From NCBI RefSeq assembly GCF_024606225.1, contig NZ_JAGRPU010000026.1, positions 1-64,000 on the forward strand: a stretch of 64,000 nucleotides of DNA, in the 5' to 3' direction. Below are positions 1 through 9,260 of the stretch, one piece after another. Origin of the DNA: Endozoicomonas sp. ISHI1. Lineage in GTDB: Bacteria; Pseudomonadota; Gammaproteobacteria; Pseudomonadales; Endozoicomonadaceae. The notes beneath the pieces were generated by a model, which was not told the DNA's origin, ran no database searches, and worked only from the letters and a program-made list of their open reading frames with translations. Position 1 is the stretch's first letter. Each line of letters starts with the position of its first letter. A program made the translations under genes and the position numbers.

Positions 1-50
1 ATCATCTTCTGGATAATGGACTCTTTCATTTCTTTGGAGTAGCGAGTCAT
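1..50 (-). CDS. Transposase N-terminus, runs off the left edge
   Basis: Read on the minus strand from the ATG at 48-50, the first codons give MTRYSKEMKESIIQKM, typical of the first residues of IS3/IS150-type helix-turn-helix transposase subunits. An AGAGG ribosome-binding site lies about 6 bases upstream. Only about 16 codons are inside the window, so the family call rests on this short match and completeness cannot be judged. Confidence 0.55.
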   Translation of the reverse strand, partial: MTRYSKEMKESIIQKM

Positions 51-54
51 AACA

Positions 55-104
55 GCCTCTTTTTGTATGCTCTCAATTATTGAGAGTCATGAATCAAAAG
101 AGGC
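55..104. repeat. Nested inverted repeat at the insertion-sequence end
   Basis: Two nested perfect inverted repeats lie just upstream of the partial transposase. The outer arms GCCTCTTTT (55-63) and AAAAGAGGC (96-104) enclose the inner arms CTCTCAA (70-76) and TTGAGAG (80-86). The outer arm contains the transposase ribosome-binding site, so the structure could be an IS terminus, a translation-limiting hairpin, or both. It also lies directly after the stop codon of the minus-strand gene ending at 110. Confidence 0.5.
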
Positions 105-109
105 GACAT

Positions 110-499
110 CTATCCTGACACAGCGGGATTGTTTATTATTACTATTTGTAGTTGTATTTGTAATAACAGAAATAAGCGTAATCCTACTACTTGGTCTGCT
201 GGTGGTTGCTGTGGATTCGATGTCAGTTGATTAAATTCATGACTCAGTTCATTTTGCAGTGTAGCCTGTTGCAAGTTGAGTGCTTGTATAGGTGGTTGGC
301 TTTGAGGTTCACCATTTATGGCTGGTAATATTGCGATCAGTTTACATTGTATATTTACTATGTCATTTGCTTTTTTTATAAGTTTACAGAGACAGGCGCT
401 GTTCTCTGGGTGAGAACACTCCTGTGCTTTTACAGTTTGGAAAAAAACTGGAAGAAATAGGAGGGCTGTAAATAATTTTATCACTTTGATTGTTTCCAT
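110..499 (-). CDS. Small exported protein of unknown function
   Basis: This 129-residue protein is not recognised. It opens with a clear signal peptide: Lys at 5 and 8, a hydrophobic core FTALLFLPVFF, and a likely cleavage after VKA near residue 25. The mature part has four early cysteines (in QECSH, SACLCK and IQCK), a Gln/Pro-rich middle and a hydrophobic C-terminus. It is therefore probably periplasmic or secreted and disulfide-bonded. No good ribosome-binding site is visible before the ATG. It belongs to a run of minus-strand accessory genes next to a transposase. Confidence 0.5.
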   Translation of the reverse strand: METIKVIKLFTALLFLPVFFQTVKAQECSHPENSACLCKLIKKANDIVNIQCKLIAILPAINGEPQSQPPIQALNLQQATLQNELSHEFNQLTSNPQQPPADQVVGLRLFLLLQIQLQIVIINNPAVSG

Positions 500-643
500 A
501 GATGAAAATAGAGTTCTGATTTAAGGTGTAATAAATGCATTCGATTCGTTCCGGGGCTGATTCCCTTTACCTGGCCTGACGAATTTTCGGCGCGAGCCTG
601 AAGCGGAGGTGTTGAGTGGTAAACGAACACCAAGACTTCGAAG

Positions 644-1510
644 TTAGTTTATATATGATGGTAGTTTTTTTGAATCTAATGCTTGGTTTTCAAACCTGAT
701 CTGTTTTTTGTATGATTCGTACTCATCTTTTAAAATCAAAGTTTGTAAAAAATAACTAAATGCTTCTGTGTAATCTGAAGGATTCGCTGTTTTTTTGTGG
801 AGTAAAATATCTTTAGATAAATCATCTAAATTCAAAGCTGAAATAAAAATTTCGATTTCAGACTCGCTCATGTTTTTTAATAAACTATCCCAGGTTGGCG
901 CTATCCATACTAAACCGTTTCCATATTCTGGAAAGCCGGAATAACAACATTCTGAATTAAAATAGAAGGCTGAACCATCTATCATTTCACCAAATACATG
1001 CCATATGTTTTCATCACCTAATCTTATCCAAACATAGGAAATAACGAATTTTATGTTTTCTTTTGAAATTTTAACCAAAGGTTTGTACTCAATCATACCA
1101 TGCATTGGCACGCCCCTTATGTGACCATTGATCTCCGGGTCGTCAAATTCATCTTCAGATTCACAGAACCAATGTGTAAACGCTCTATAGTCATGCCATC
1201 CTTGATCTTGATCTTCGCACTCTCGCCATAGAAAAGGCTCAATGTAGTCAAGGTTGAAAGCACTGATTCTATTGTACAAATCGTCTTCTATAAAGAGGCT
1301 AATGCTTTGATAAACCCCAATATCAAGAGCTTCCATTAGAGAAAAAATATCTTTAGCGGAAAAGTAACTTAGGATTAATGCCCTGAGTGTAGGTATGCTT
1401 AAAACTCGAAAAAAATCACCTGCATTAGCCTTTGTCGTTGCACTTAAAGTTAGAGCTAATAAAAGTATTGCGAATACAAAATATGATCGTATATGGATTA
1501 GCATTATCAT
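644..1510 (-). CDS. Exported protein of unknown function, weak F-box-like N-terminus
   Basis: The protein has about 288 residues from the ATG at 1510. A longer frame back to 1594 is open, but the 1510 start gives a textbook signal peptide: His/Arg near the start, core FVFAILLLALTLSA, cleavage after ANA. The mature protein is acidic and rich in Trp and Tyr. Its first 40 residues (IPTLRALILSYFSAKDIFSL) loosely follow the Leu-Pro...Leu-x-x-Ile-Leu-x-x-Leu pattern of F-box motifs, but a secreted bacterial F-box protein would be unusual and I do not assign that function. A Cys-Cys pair lies in the central region. Function unknown. Confidence 0.5.
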   Translation of the reverse strand: MIMLIHIRSYFVFAILLLALTLSATTKANAGDFFRVLSIPTLRALILSYFSAKDIFSLMEALDIGVYQSISLFIEDDLYNRISAFNLDYIEPFLWRECEDQDQGWHDYRAFTHWFCESEDEFDDPEINGHIRGVPMHGMIEYKPLVKISKENIKFVISYVWIRLGDENIWHVFGEMIDGSAFYFNSECCYSGFPEYGNGLVWIAPTWDSLLKNMSESEIEIFISALNLDDLSKDILLHKKTANPSDYTEAFSYFLQTLILKDEYESYKKQIRFENQALDSKKLPSYIN

Positions 1511-1626
1511 TATCTCGGTTAAGTTGAGCGTTCGAGTATAGTCACTTAACGGGTGGTTGGGGTAAATTCTGCTCACCAGGGTTCCACCCGACACATCAAG
1601 GGTGAAGATTGACCCAGGCGTTATTC

Positions 1627-1986
1627 CTACTTAACAAAAGCTTCATCACTGTCATTGTTATTATTTTGTTCATAGTATTCAGGGAAATCTTCTCGATCCA
1701 CTTGTTTCATTTGATCTAGTTGTTTCTGGAGCCATTGTTTAGAACGATCATAAATATCTTTCTCGGAGAGTTTTGGATCAGTCTTTCTGATAGAATTACC
1801 AATAATTCTAATTACTTCTTGCACTAATTGAGGACGTAAGTCATCAGGTACTCTATTTCTAAAAAGAGACTCGACATGCTCTGTTAATAACAAATCTTCA
1901 TTTGTCACTACAAGACAGCCATCAGGTTGAGCACAAATTTTATAGGTGACTGCCAGAAATAATAGAGCTGCACGATTGGTCATCAT
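1627..1986 (-). CDS. Small exported protein of unknown function
   Basis: This 119-residue protein starts with a signal-peptide-like stretch (MMTNRAALLFLAVTYKICA, cleavage probably after Ala-19). A charged, mostly helical body follows, with an Asn/Asp-rich tail (QNNNNDSDEAF). Two Met codons are adjacent at the start and neither has a strong ribosome-binding site. It lies about 115 bases upstream, in transcription direction, of the 644-1510 gene, so the two could be cotranscribed. No family recognised. Confidence 0.45.
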   Translation of the reverse strand: MMTNRAALLFLAVTYKICAQPDGCLVVTNEDLLLTEHVESLFRNRVPDDLRPQLVQEVIRIIGNSIRKTDPKLSEKDIYDRSKQWLQKQLDQMKQVDREDFPEYYEQNNNNDSDEAFVK

Positions 1987-2296
1987 TTCAATATTCAGTT
2001 TTAAAAGCTATATGTCGGACCGATAGTATAGGCATAACAAATGCCTTCTGCTCGTTTCAGGCTTCGACCTCATCCGAAGTGCCTTCCAAGTAAGGTGGAA
2101 GCAGGTGTTGACCTGCAGAAAAATCCTCAAAGTATCGCAGAACCGGTAAATAATATTCTTACTCCCGTCCCTCGGAACAGCTGCTGACCGGCACTTTTGA
2201 GAACCCCTGCCCTGAATTAGCTGGTCGATCATGCTGGGTATTTCTATCTTTCATGATCATTGGAAAAGTTCGGACCGTAGGCTATTGACCATACAG
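1987..2296. other. 310-bp stretch without a supported gene
   Basis: Only one short minus-strand frame (2008-2232) is open here. Its translation is rich in Arg, Cys and His and has no ribosome-binding site, so I do not call it. The motif TCGGACCG occurs near both ends (about 2015 and 2273) in the same orientation, which may mark an old insertion. Nothing else is recognisable. Confidence 0.3.
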
Positions 2297-3121
2297 CTAC
2301 TGAAGAGTTTTTATCTTCGCAATCGCTAAACCCAAAGGTTTTTCATAATATTCTTGGTAATGACTTAATATATCTTCAACAGTATGAAAATAGATATTAG
2401 AACCTCCTATTTTACCTATACAAACATTATCTCCAATATGAATAAATGTATGAACAAGTTCCTTGTTATTTAAAATTACAACAGTAATGAAATGATCCTT
2501 TATGTCTGAATCTTTTAGGGCTGTAAGGTGAGGGTAAAGTTTATCATGATATGATGTTGAATTGACCTCCATAAAAGTCACAAATTGAAAGCAGGTTGTT
2601 GGAGTTTTTTTACCTTTATAAAGGTCGCTAAAAGTTTTATTTCCTGGTAAACGATCTTCTAATTCTGGAGGTAAATCATCAAAAATATTTTTTAATCCTT
2701 GATTTATACATTTTATGAATCGTTCTTGCCATGAATTTGAAGGTTTGTAGTCGTGATTTCCATCTTGGGTTTTGATGTTAAAAGATATAACCTTTTTTGG
2801 CGTGTTGTCACCAATTATCTTAGCTAAATCATTATCTCTTTCATTACCATCGATGCAGTTAAAAAGATCATCTTCTATTTCAAATGGAAGATACTTTAAT
2901 ACCGCTTTCTTCTCCAGGCCACTTTCAAGTAACCCAGTAAAAATGCTGTCTCTTTTTTTAGATCTATCAATCTTGATAGAGACTAATGGCTCTACAGATT
3001 CCAAGGACATGCTATAGAACGCAGCCTCAGTTTTTTGTAAATCGCAAGCGTTCTGTTTGTTGGCCATGTCTGTTGTTGGGAACAATCCATGATTTGAAGT
3101 ATTACTGATCGGTGTGCTCAT
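2297..3121 (-). CDS. Uncharacterised cytosolic or effector-like protein, C-terminus faintly SH2-like
   Basis: The 274-residue product starts at the ATG at 3121, chosen because AGGAGT lies about 8 bases upstream; a longer frame to 3169 lacks such a site. There is no signal peptide. The first 20 residues are rich in Ser, Thr and Asn (MSTPISNTSN), as is common in type III effector N-termini, but this is not proof. The last 60 residues show the order His-x-x-Ile, Gly, Phe-x-Thr-Val-x-x-Ile-Leu-x-His-Tyr, Gly-Leu, which resembles the second half of an SH2 domain. The phosphotyrosine-binding Arg expected in the first half is not evident. Function unknown. Confidence 0.55.
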   Translation of the reverse strand: MSTPISNTSNHGLFPTTDMANKQNACDLQKTEAAFYSMSLESVEPLVSIKIDRSKKRDSIFTGLLESGLEKKAVLKYLPFEIEDDLFNCIDGNERDNDLAKIIGDNTPKKVISFNIKTQDGNHDYKPSNSWQERFIKCINQGLKNIFDDLPPELEDRLPGNKTFSDLYKGKKTPTTCFQFVTFMEVNSTSYHDKLYPHLTALKDSDIKDHFITVVILNNKELVHTFIHIGDNVCIGKIGGSNIYFHTVEDILSHYQEYYEKPLGLAIAKIKTLQ

Positions 3122-3323
3122 GATTAGACTCCTTTTTTCTTTATCAATAGTGCTCAGAGTCGCCATCATGGTTAAAGTTCATAACATTGTGGGCAGTATG
3201 CATGACAATGGGCGGCAGTATAGCCCTCTGGGCTTCTGACGGCCAACGCTGGACGTGGTGTTATGTTCTTGGGCAAGTCTGTGCTATAACTCAGGTGTGT
3301 ATGATCGGGATGCTTTAAAGACG

Positions 3324-3668
3324 ATGAATTCTTTGGAAATAGCAGAGTCTTACTTCCAACTCTCAAACGACAGTAACTTTGATGAAATTACAAAGCTGTT
3401 TTGTGAAAGTTCTACCTACAAATCAGGAAATGGAGAGCTTTTTCTGGGAGTGAATGACATCATGTCTGTGCAGAGGCTTTATCATGGTATGTTTGCAAGG
3501 CTCGAGTGGAAAGTAATCAGCGTCACAGAAACCAAGCCTGGGATAGTTCATTTCAATTTTAACTTTGTGGGTGAAACTCACACTGGTGAGACAGTAGAGT
3601 ATTCTGGTTTGGAAGATGTAGTCGTGTATGATGGTAGAATTCAGCACATCCAGATTCAACGCCTTTAA
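3324..3668 (+). CDS. NTF2-like / SnoaL-like small protein
   Basis: The 114-residue protein starts at the ATG at 3324 (MNSLEIAESY). The frame is open upstream, but the added residues look non-coding. The pattern fits the NTF2-like alpha+beta barrel: an N-terminal helix with a 'SYFQLSNDSNFDEITKLF' pattern, then Gly-x-Asp, an Arg-Leu-Tyr-His-Gly segment, and alternating strands ending in Gly-Arg-Ile-Gln-His-Ile. Members are ligand-binding proteins or small enzymes, and the substrate cannot be read from sequence. It is divergently transcribed from the 2297-3121 gene. Confidence 0.55.
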   Translation: MNSLEIAESYFQLSNDSNFDEITKLFCESSTYKSGNGELFLGVNDIMSVQRLYHGMFARLEWKVISVTETKPGIVHFNFNFVGETHTGETVEYSGLEDVVVYDGRIQHIQIQRL

Positions 3669-3780
3669 ACCTTGCAGCCTCTTATAACAAGCCCATTACC
3701 TTGTTTCATAAGTAGTTTCTTCTATAATTGTCACGTCAGATTCTGGGTTTAGTACCAGAAAAGATACGTGAGTCTGTTTT

Positions 3781-4038
3781 ATGAAAACACTAATTCCTTG
3801 TCTACTAATTATCATCCTTTCTCTTGCTGGTTGCAGTACGAATAGCTCGGACGAACTGGAGTCCGGACCTTTGGCTGGTTCTGATCGGGATGAGCATGGT
3901 TGCATTGGCTCTGCTGGCTATCTTTGGTGTGAGCGTACACACAGCTGTGAGAGGCCTTGGGAACTCGCCCGCAAAGCTGGATTTGAAAACTCCGAGAAGG
4001 GCTTTTTAAACTATTGCAACCAGCTTAATAGTCACTAA
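3781..4038 (+). CDS. Small lipoprotein with a Cys/Trp motif
   Basis: An 85-residue lipoprotein with a lipobox LAGC and lipidated Cys at residue 18, after a hydrophobic core (LIIILSLAG). The mature part carries GCIGSAGYLWCE followed by CERPWEL. This Cys-rich, Trp-containing motif recurs in small bacterial envelope proteins whose function is not known to me; the cysteines probably form disulfides. The residue after Cys is Ser, which predicts outer-membrane sorting. It is the last protein gene before the tRNA-Leu. Confidence 0.65.
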   Translation: MKTLIPCLLIIILSLAGCSTNSSDELESGPLAGSDRDEHGCIGSAGYLWCERTHSCERPWELARKAGFENSEKGFLNYCNQLNSH

Positions 4039-4095
4039 ACATGAGCTTGAGCCGATTAAACGAACGGTTCAAATTAGATGGGGATATCATTTAAT

Positions 4096-4182
4096 TGGTA
4101 CCGGTGGGCGGACTCGAACCGCCACGCCCGCAAAGGCGGGGGATTTTGAATCCCCTATGTCTACCAATTCCATCACACCGGC
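4096..4182 (-). tRNA. tRNA-Leu (anticodon CAA)
   Basis: Read on the minus strand, 87 bases fold as a class II tRNA. The acceptor GCCGGTG pairs with CACCGGT, there is a long variable arm (CCGCCTTTGCGGG region), the T-loop is GTTCGAGTCC, and CCA is encoded. The anticodon stem GGGGA/TCCCC encloses the loop TTCAAAA, giving anticodon CAA, which reads UUG (Leu). The 3' end faces the accessory block to the left, the usual orientation when mobile DNA integrates at a tRNA gene. Confidence 0.95.
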
Positions 4183-4223
4183 ACTGTTTTTCAGAACTGA
4201 GCTGTCCTGAGAAGATGTGGCGT

Positions 4224-4251
4224 AGTATACATAACCCCGTACCGTTTTCAA
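4224..4251 (-). promoter_or_regulatory. Promoter of tRNA-Leu
   Basis: On the minus strand TTGAAA (4246-4251) and TATACT (4224-4229) are separated by 16 bases and lie about 40 bases before the tRNA 5' end. The sequence after the -10 box is GC-rich (ACGCC), as in growth-rate-controlled stable-RNA promoters. The rest of 4183-4482 is the divergent leader of queA and holds no other clear element. Confidence 0.7.
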
Positions 4252-4482
4252 CAGCCGTTCTGCGTTGAGTGTTGGGGGGCAGCGTTTCTGTTCGTATTCT
4301 CTTTATCTTCCTCATCGTGACTGAAGCAAACGTGTGTGGAATCTTGCCTGACAGGACCACAGTTTTGCAGTATATTGACGCGTTTTTTTAAGAAATGGCC
4401 CTGTTCAACCGGAGTTGTGTTTCGAACGGGTCGAGTTGCTTCTGGCTGTTTAGTCTTCTAGTACGAGACCACACACATAATT

Positions 4483-5508
4483 ATGCGCGTCAGTGATTTT
4501 GATTTTGAGCTGCCCGACGAACAGATTGCCCGTTTTCCTGCCCGGGAGCGAACCGGTAGTCGACTGTTGCGGCTTGATGGTCCTACAGAAACCATTACCC
4601 ATGGGCAGTTTGCCGATGTAGAAAATCTGATTGAGCCCGGCGATCTGCTGGTTATGAATAACACCCGGGTGATTCCTGCCAGATTGTTTGGCCGAAAGGA
4701 AACCGGTGGCAAGCTGGAAGTTCTGATAGAGCGTATTTTAGAGGAACGAAAAGTTTTAGCGCACGTTCGCTCCAGCAAAGCGCCAAAACCGGGCAGTCGT
4801 ATCTTTCTGGCTGATGATTGCATTCAAGCTGAAGTGACGGGGCGACAGGGAGCGCTGTTTCTCATGGACTTTGATAAGCCTGTGCTGTCTCAGTTAAAGG
4901 AGCATGGTCATATGCCCCTTCCTCCCTATATTGATCGTGAAGATGGCAGTGCGGATCGCCTGAGGTATCAGACGGTGTTTGCTCAAAAAGACGGTGCTGT
5001 GGCAGCACCTACTGCTGGCCTGCATTTTGACGAGGCTATGTTGCAACGTCTGAAAGATAAAGGCGTTGAGCAAGCTTTTGTTACATTGCATGTAGGCTCT
5101 GGCACCTTTCAGCCAGTTCGGGTTGATAATATTGCTGACCATAAAATGCATTCTGAGTACATAGAAGTACCAGAAAAAGTCTGTGAGGCAGTCAAAGCAG
5201 CACGTGCCCGGGGGAATAAAGTGGTAGCAGTGGGGACCACGTCGGTACGTTCCCTGGAGTCGGCCTCCAGAGGCGGGGAAATCAGCCCCTTCTTCGGCGA
5301 TACCGATATCTTTATTTTTCCGGGTTATGAATTCCGTTCCGTGGATGCCATGATCACGAACTTCCACCTTCCACAGTCAACATTACTAATGCTGGTCAGT
5401 GCGTTTTCAGGTAAAGACGCCATACTTCGGGCCTATAACGAGGCAGTGAAAGAAGGCTATCGATTCTTCAGTTATGGCGATGCCATGTGGCTGACCCGAA
5501 AAGCCTGA
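4483..5508 (+). CDS. queA: S-adenosylmethionine:tRNA ribosyltransferase-isomerase QueA
   Basis: QueA transfers the ribosyl part of S-adenosylmethionine to 7-aminomethyl-7-deazaguanine at tRNA position 34, making epoxyqueuosine. The 341-residue protein has the family's usual length and conserved blocks: [15 protein letters not shown] at the start, [35 protein letters not shown], and a C-terminus ending [10 protein letters not shown]. Start at the ATG at 4483, matching known QueA proteins. It is followed by tgt, the enzyme acting one step earlier, and then yajC-secD-secF, the standard gammaproteobacterial order. Cytoplasmic. Confidence 0.97.
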   Translation: MRVSDFDFELPDEQIARFPARERTGSRLLRLDGPTETITHGQFADVENLIEPGDLLVMNNTRVIPARLFGRKETGGKLEVLIERILEERKVLAHVRSSKAPKPGSRIFLADDCIQAEVTGRQGALFLMDFDKPVLSQLKEHGHMPLPPYIDREDGSADRLRYQTVFAQKDGAVAAPTAGLHFDEAMLQRLKDKGVEQAFVTLHVGSGTFQPVRVDNIADHKMHSEYIEVPEKVCEAVKAARARGNKVVAVGTTSVRSLESASRGGEISPFFGDTDIFIFPGYEFRSVDAMITNFHLPQSTLLMLVSAFSGKDAILRAYNEAVKEGYRFFSYGDAMWLTRKA

Positions 5509-5617
5509 AAAAGAAAGTCGAACGTCGGGCTTGAAAAAGTCCGGACCCGTTCCCACTTTAAAAGCTGGTTAAATTTTGGAAATGAGTCAGATGAATGCAG
5601 TCTGCTGTGTCATCTGA

Positions 5618-6763
<1,146 letters not shown>

Positions 6764-6829
6764 GGTGGGTACGGCCCTGTTTTTGTTGTAACGGAATTTA
6801 ACTGTGTATTGTTTTTAAGGAGTATCTGA

Positions 6830-7168
6830 ATGATCCCATTCATCAGTCCGGCATTTGCTGAAGCGGCTGGCTCAGCCCCTGCGGGTCCTGGCATGTACGG
6901 TCAGCTGATCATGCTGGGAGGTTTTGTACTGATTTTCTGGTTGTTGATCTGGCGCCCGCAGTCCAAGCGTGCCAAGGAACACAAAAACCTGCTCAGCAAC
7001 CTGTCTAAGGGGGATGAGGTCGTCACCACTGGTGGTATCGTTGGCAAGGTCATGAACACTACGGATGAGTTTATTACCCTTAAGGTTGCCGAGAATATCG
7101 AGCTGAATTTCCAAAAATCTTCAGTGGCTGCTTCTCTGCCCAAGGGTACTATTAAAGCCATTCAGTAG
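6830..7168 (+). CDS. yajC: Sec translocon accessory protein YajC
   Basis: A 112-residue inner-membrane protein of the SecDF-YajC complex, which assists protein export. It has one transmembrane segment (about 27-45, LGGFVLIFWLLIW) followed by the family signature RPQSKRAKEH and a cytoplasmic basic domain with GDEVVTTGGIVGKV. An AAGGAG site precedes the ATG. It sits between tgt and secD, as in most gammaproteobacteria. Confidence 0.95.
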   Translation: MIPFISPAFAEAAGSAPAGPGMYGQLIMLGGFVLIFWLLIWRPQSKRAKEHKNLLSNLSKGDEVVTTGGIVGKVMNTTDEFITLKVAENIELNFQKSSVAASLPKGTIKAIQ

Positions 7169-7256
7169 CAGCCATGAGCTAATTAAGAGCCATGTTTTAA
7201 AGAAATAATTTTTCTGCATCGCCGATGATGAAAAATTTTTCATGATAAAAAGCGCG

Positions 7257-7282
7257 ACCGGAAATCGAGGATGGTTTCCGGT
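7257..7282 (+). terminator. Hairpin between yajC and secD
   Basis: ACCGGAAA (7257-7264) and TTTCCGGT (7275-7282) form a perfect 8-bp stem with a 10-base loop, followed by TATTTCT. The lack of a real T-run makes this at most a partial terminator or an RNA-processing site that adjusts secDF relative to yajC. Confidence 0.4.
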
Positions 7283-7387
7283 TATTTCTGGAGAAACGGA
7301 CTTTGCCTGAGTATCAGGGAGAGTTTTTGTTCCTTGAACAGGCTCCTGATCCAGGCATTTAATATATAGAACAGGAACCGGTGGGCC

Positions 7388-9250
7388 ATGCTCAATCGAT
7401 ATCCGCTGTGGAAGTACCTGCTGATTGCAATCATCGTTGCCCTTGGCTTTGTGTACGCTCTGCCCAACTTGTACCCCGATGATCCTGCTATTCAGATATC
7501 GGGCGCCAGTTCAACAGAAACCATGAATGCTGGTGTGCAGGGTAAGGCACAAGAAGCGCTGACCAAGGCCAATATTGAGGTCAAGGCCAGTGATAACAAA
7601 AATGATGCCTTGTTGATTCGACTGAAGCATGCTGATCAACAGCAGTTGGCTAAGTCGGTGATTAAGGATGCGCTGGGCGATGATTATATTGTAGCGCTCA
7701 ATCTGGCACCGACGACACCGGAATGGCTGACTTCTATGGGGGCTTATCCCATGAAACTGGGTCTGGATTTGTCCGGCGGTGTGCACTTCCAACTGGAGGT
7801 AGATACGGAGCGGGCCGTTAAGACCAAGCTGGATATTTCCAATACCGAAATTCGCACGCTGCTGCGCAAGGAAAGACTGCGCTATCGCACTATGCCTGAG
7901 CGTGCTGACGGTGCCCGCCAACTGGCATTTCTGGATGAAGCGACTCGTGACAAAGCCGAGCGTCTTATCAAGCGTGAGTTTCCTGATCTGCTGGTAGAGG
8001 CAGAAGATCTGGGAGAGCGTCATGCTGTTTCCTATCGTTATTCCGAACAGTACATCCGTGAACTGGAAGATTATGCGGTTAAGCAAAACCTGACGACGGT
8101 TCGAAACCGTGTTAACGAGCTGGGTGTTTCTGAGCCTCTGGTGCAGCGTCAGGGACGAAACAGTATCGTTGTTGAGCTTCCCGGTGTTCAGGATACCGCA
8201 GAAGCCAAGCGTATTCTCGGTAAAACCGCTAACCTTGAGTTCCGTCTTGAGGCGCTGCCCAATGCTCCCCAAAGCACTACAGAGACGTTCGATTATCAGG
8301 GGCGCACCGTTAATCTGGAGCGCGACATTATTATTACCGGTGAGCGTGTTTCCAGTGCCCAGTCCAACTTTGATACCGAAAGTGGACAGCCTCAGGTAAA
8401 CATTAGTCTGGACAGTACCGGCGGTAAGAAGATGAATAACGCCACCCGGAATAATATCGGGCGCAGCATGGCGGTCATCTTCATTGAGCAGAAGCCTGTG
8501 ACCCGAAGTGAGACCCGTGAAATTGACGGAAAATCTGTCAAGGTTAAGGTGCCTGGTTTCCGTGAAGAAAAACGAGTGATCAGTCTGGCCACTATTCAGT
8601 CAGCGCTGGGTAACCAGTTCCGTATTACCGGCCTTGATTCGTCCAGTGAAGCCTCTGAGCTGGCTTTGTTGCTCAGAGCAGGTTCACTGGCAGCGCCTAT
8701 GTACTTTGTGGAAGAGCGCACAGTCGGTCCAAGCCTGGGTGCCGAGAATATTAAAATGGGGCTGGACTCTACTCTGATGGGGCTTGGTCTGGTCGTTATG
8801 TTCATGGTGGTGGTCTACCGGGTGTTTGGTTTGCTGGCGAATATTGCCCTGACCATAAACCTGATGTTGCTGATTGCTGTCATGAGTATCTTTGGCGCTA
8901 CCCTGACCATGCCTGGTATTGCCGGTATCGTTCTGACGCTGGGTATGGCAGTGGATGCCAACGTGCTGGTGTTCTCGCGTATTCGGGAAGAGATTAAGCT
9001 GGGGCGTCCGGTGCAGCGTGCGATTCATGATGGTTATGACCGTGCTTTTGTATCGATCTTTGACGGTAATATTACCACGCTTTTGGTGGGCCTCATTCTC
9101 TTTGCCGTCGGAACCGGTCCAATCAAGGGCTTCGCTGTGACTCTGTCTATCGGTATCGTCACATCCATGTTCACCGCGATTATGGTGACCCGCTCACTGG
9201 TGAATCTGGTGTACGGCGGTCGTCGTGATCTGAAGAAACTGAGCATCTGA
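7388..9250 (+). CDS. secD: Protein translocase subunit SecD
   Basis: SecD uses the proton gradient to pull exported proteins through SecYEG. The 620-residue length is normal. Visible parts: a first transmembrane segment at about 10-27, the periplasmic motif GLDLSGGVHFQLEVD near residue 127, a large periplasmic domain, then five transmembrane helices in the C-terminal third with the RND signature GMAVDANVLVFSRIREE. The start ATG at 7388 follows ACAGGAACCGG. It ends 10 bases before secF. Confidence 0.97.
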   Translation: MLNRYPLWKYLLIAIIVALGFVYALPNLYPDDPAIQISGASSTETMNAGVQGKAQEALTKANIEVKASDNKNDALLIRLKHADQQQLAKSVIKDALGDDYIVALNLAPTTPEWLTSMGAYPMKLGLDLSGGVHFQLEVDTERAVKTKLDISNTEIRTLLRKERLRYRTMPERADGARQLAFLDEATRDKAERLIKREFPDLLVEAEDLGERHAVSYRYSEQYIRELEDYAVKQNLTTVRNRVNELGVSEPLVQRQGRNSIVVELPGVQDTAEAKRILGKTANLEFRLEALPNAPQSTTETFDYQGRTVNLERDIIITGERVSSAQSNFDTESGQPQVNISLDSTGGKKMNNATRNNIGRSMAVIFIEQKPVTRSETREIDGKSVKVKVPGFREEKRVISLATIQSALGNQFRITGLDSSSEASELALLLRAGSLAAPMYFVEERTVGPSLGAENIKMGLDSTLMGLGLVVMFMVVVYRVFGLLANIALTINLMLLIAVMSIFGATLTMPGIAGIVLTLGMAVDANVLVFSRIREEIKLGRPVQRAIHDGYDRAFVSIFDGNITTLLVGLILFAVGTGPIKGFAVTLSIGIVTSMFTAIMVTRSLVNLVYGGRRDLKKLSI

Positions 9251-9260
9251 GGTGGTCTCA

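Noticed and set aside
2008-2232. 74-codon minus-strand frame
   Set aside because: No ribosome-binding site, atypical composition, no similarity seen.
2772-3017. 81-codon plus-strand frame opposite the SH2-like gene
   Set aside because: Shadow frame; the minus-strand gene has a proper ribosome-binding site and acidic, protein-like composition.
7511-8272. 253-codon frame antisense to secD
   Set aside because: Shadow of the secD coding strand, rich in Gln, Arg and Leu without family features.
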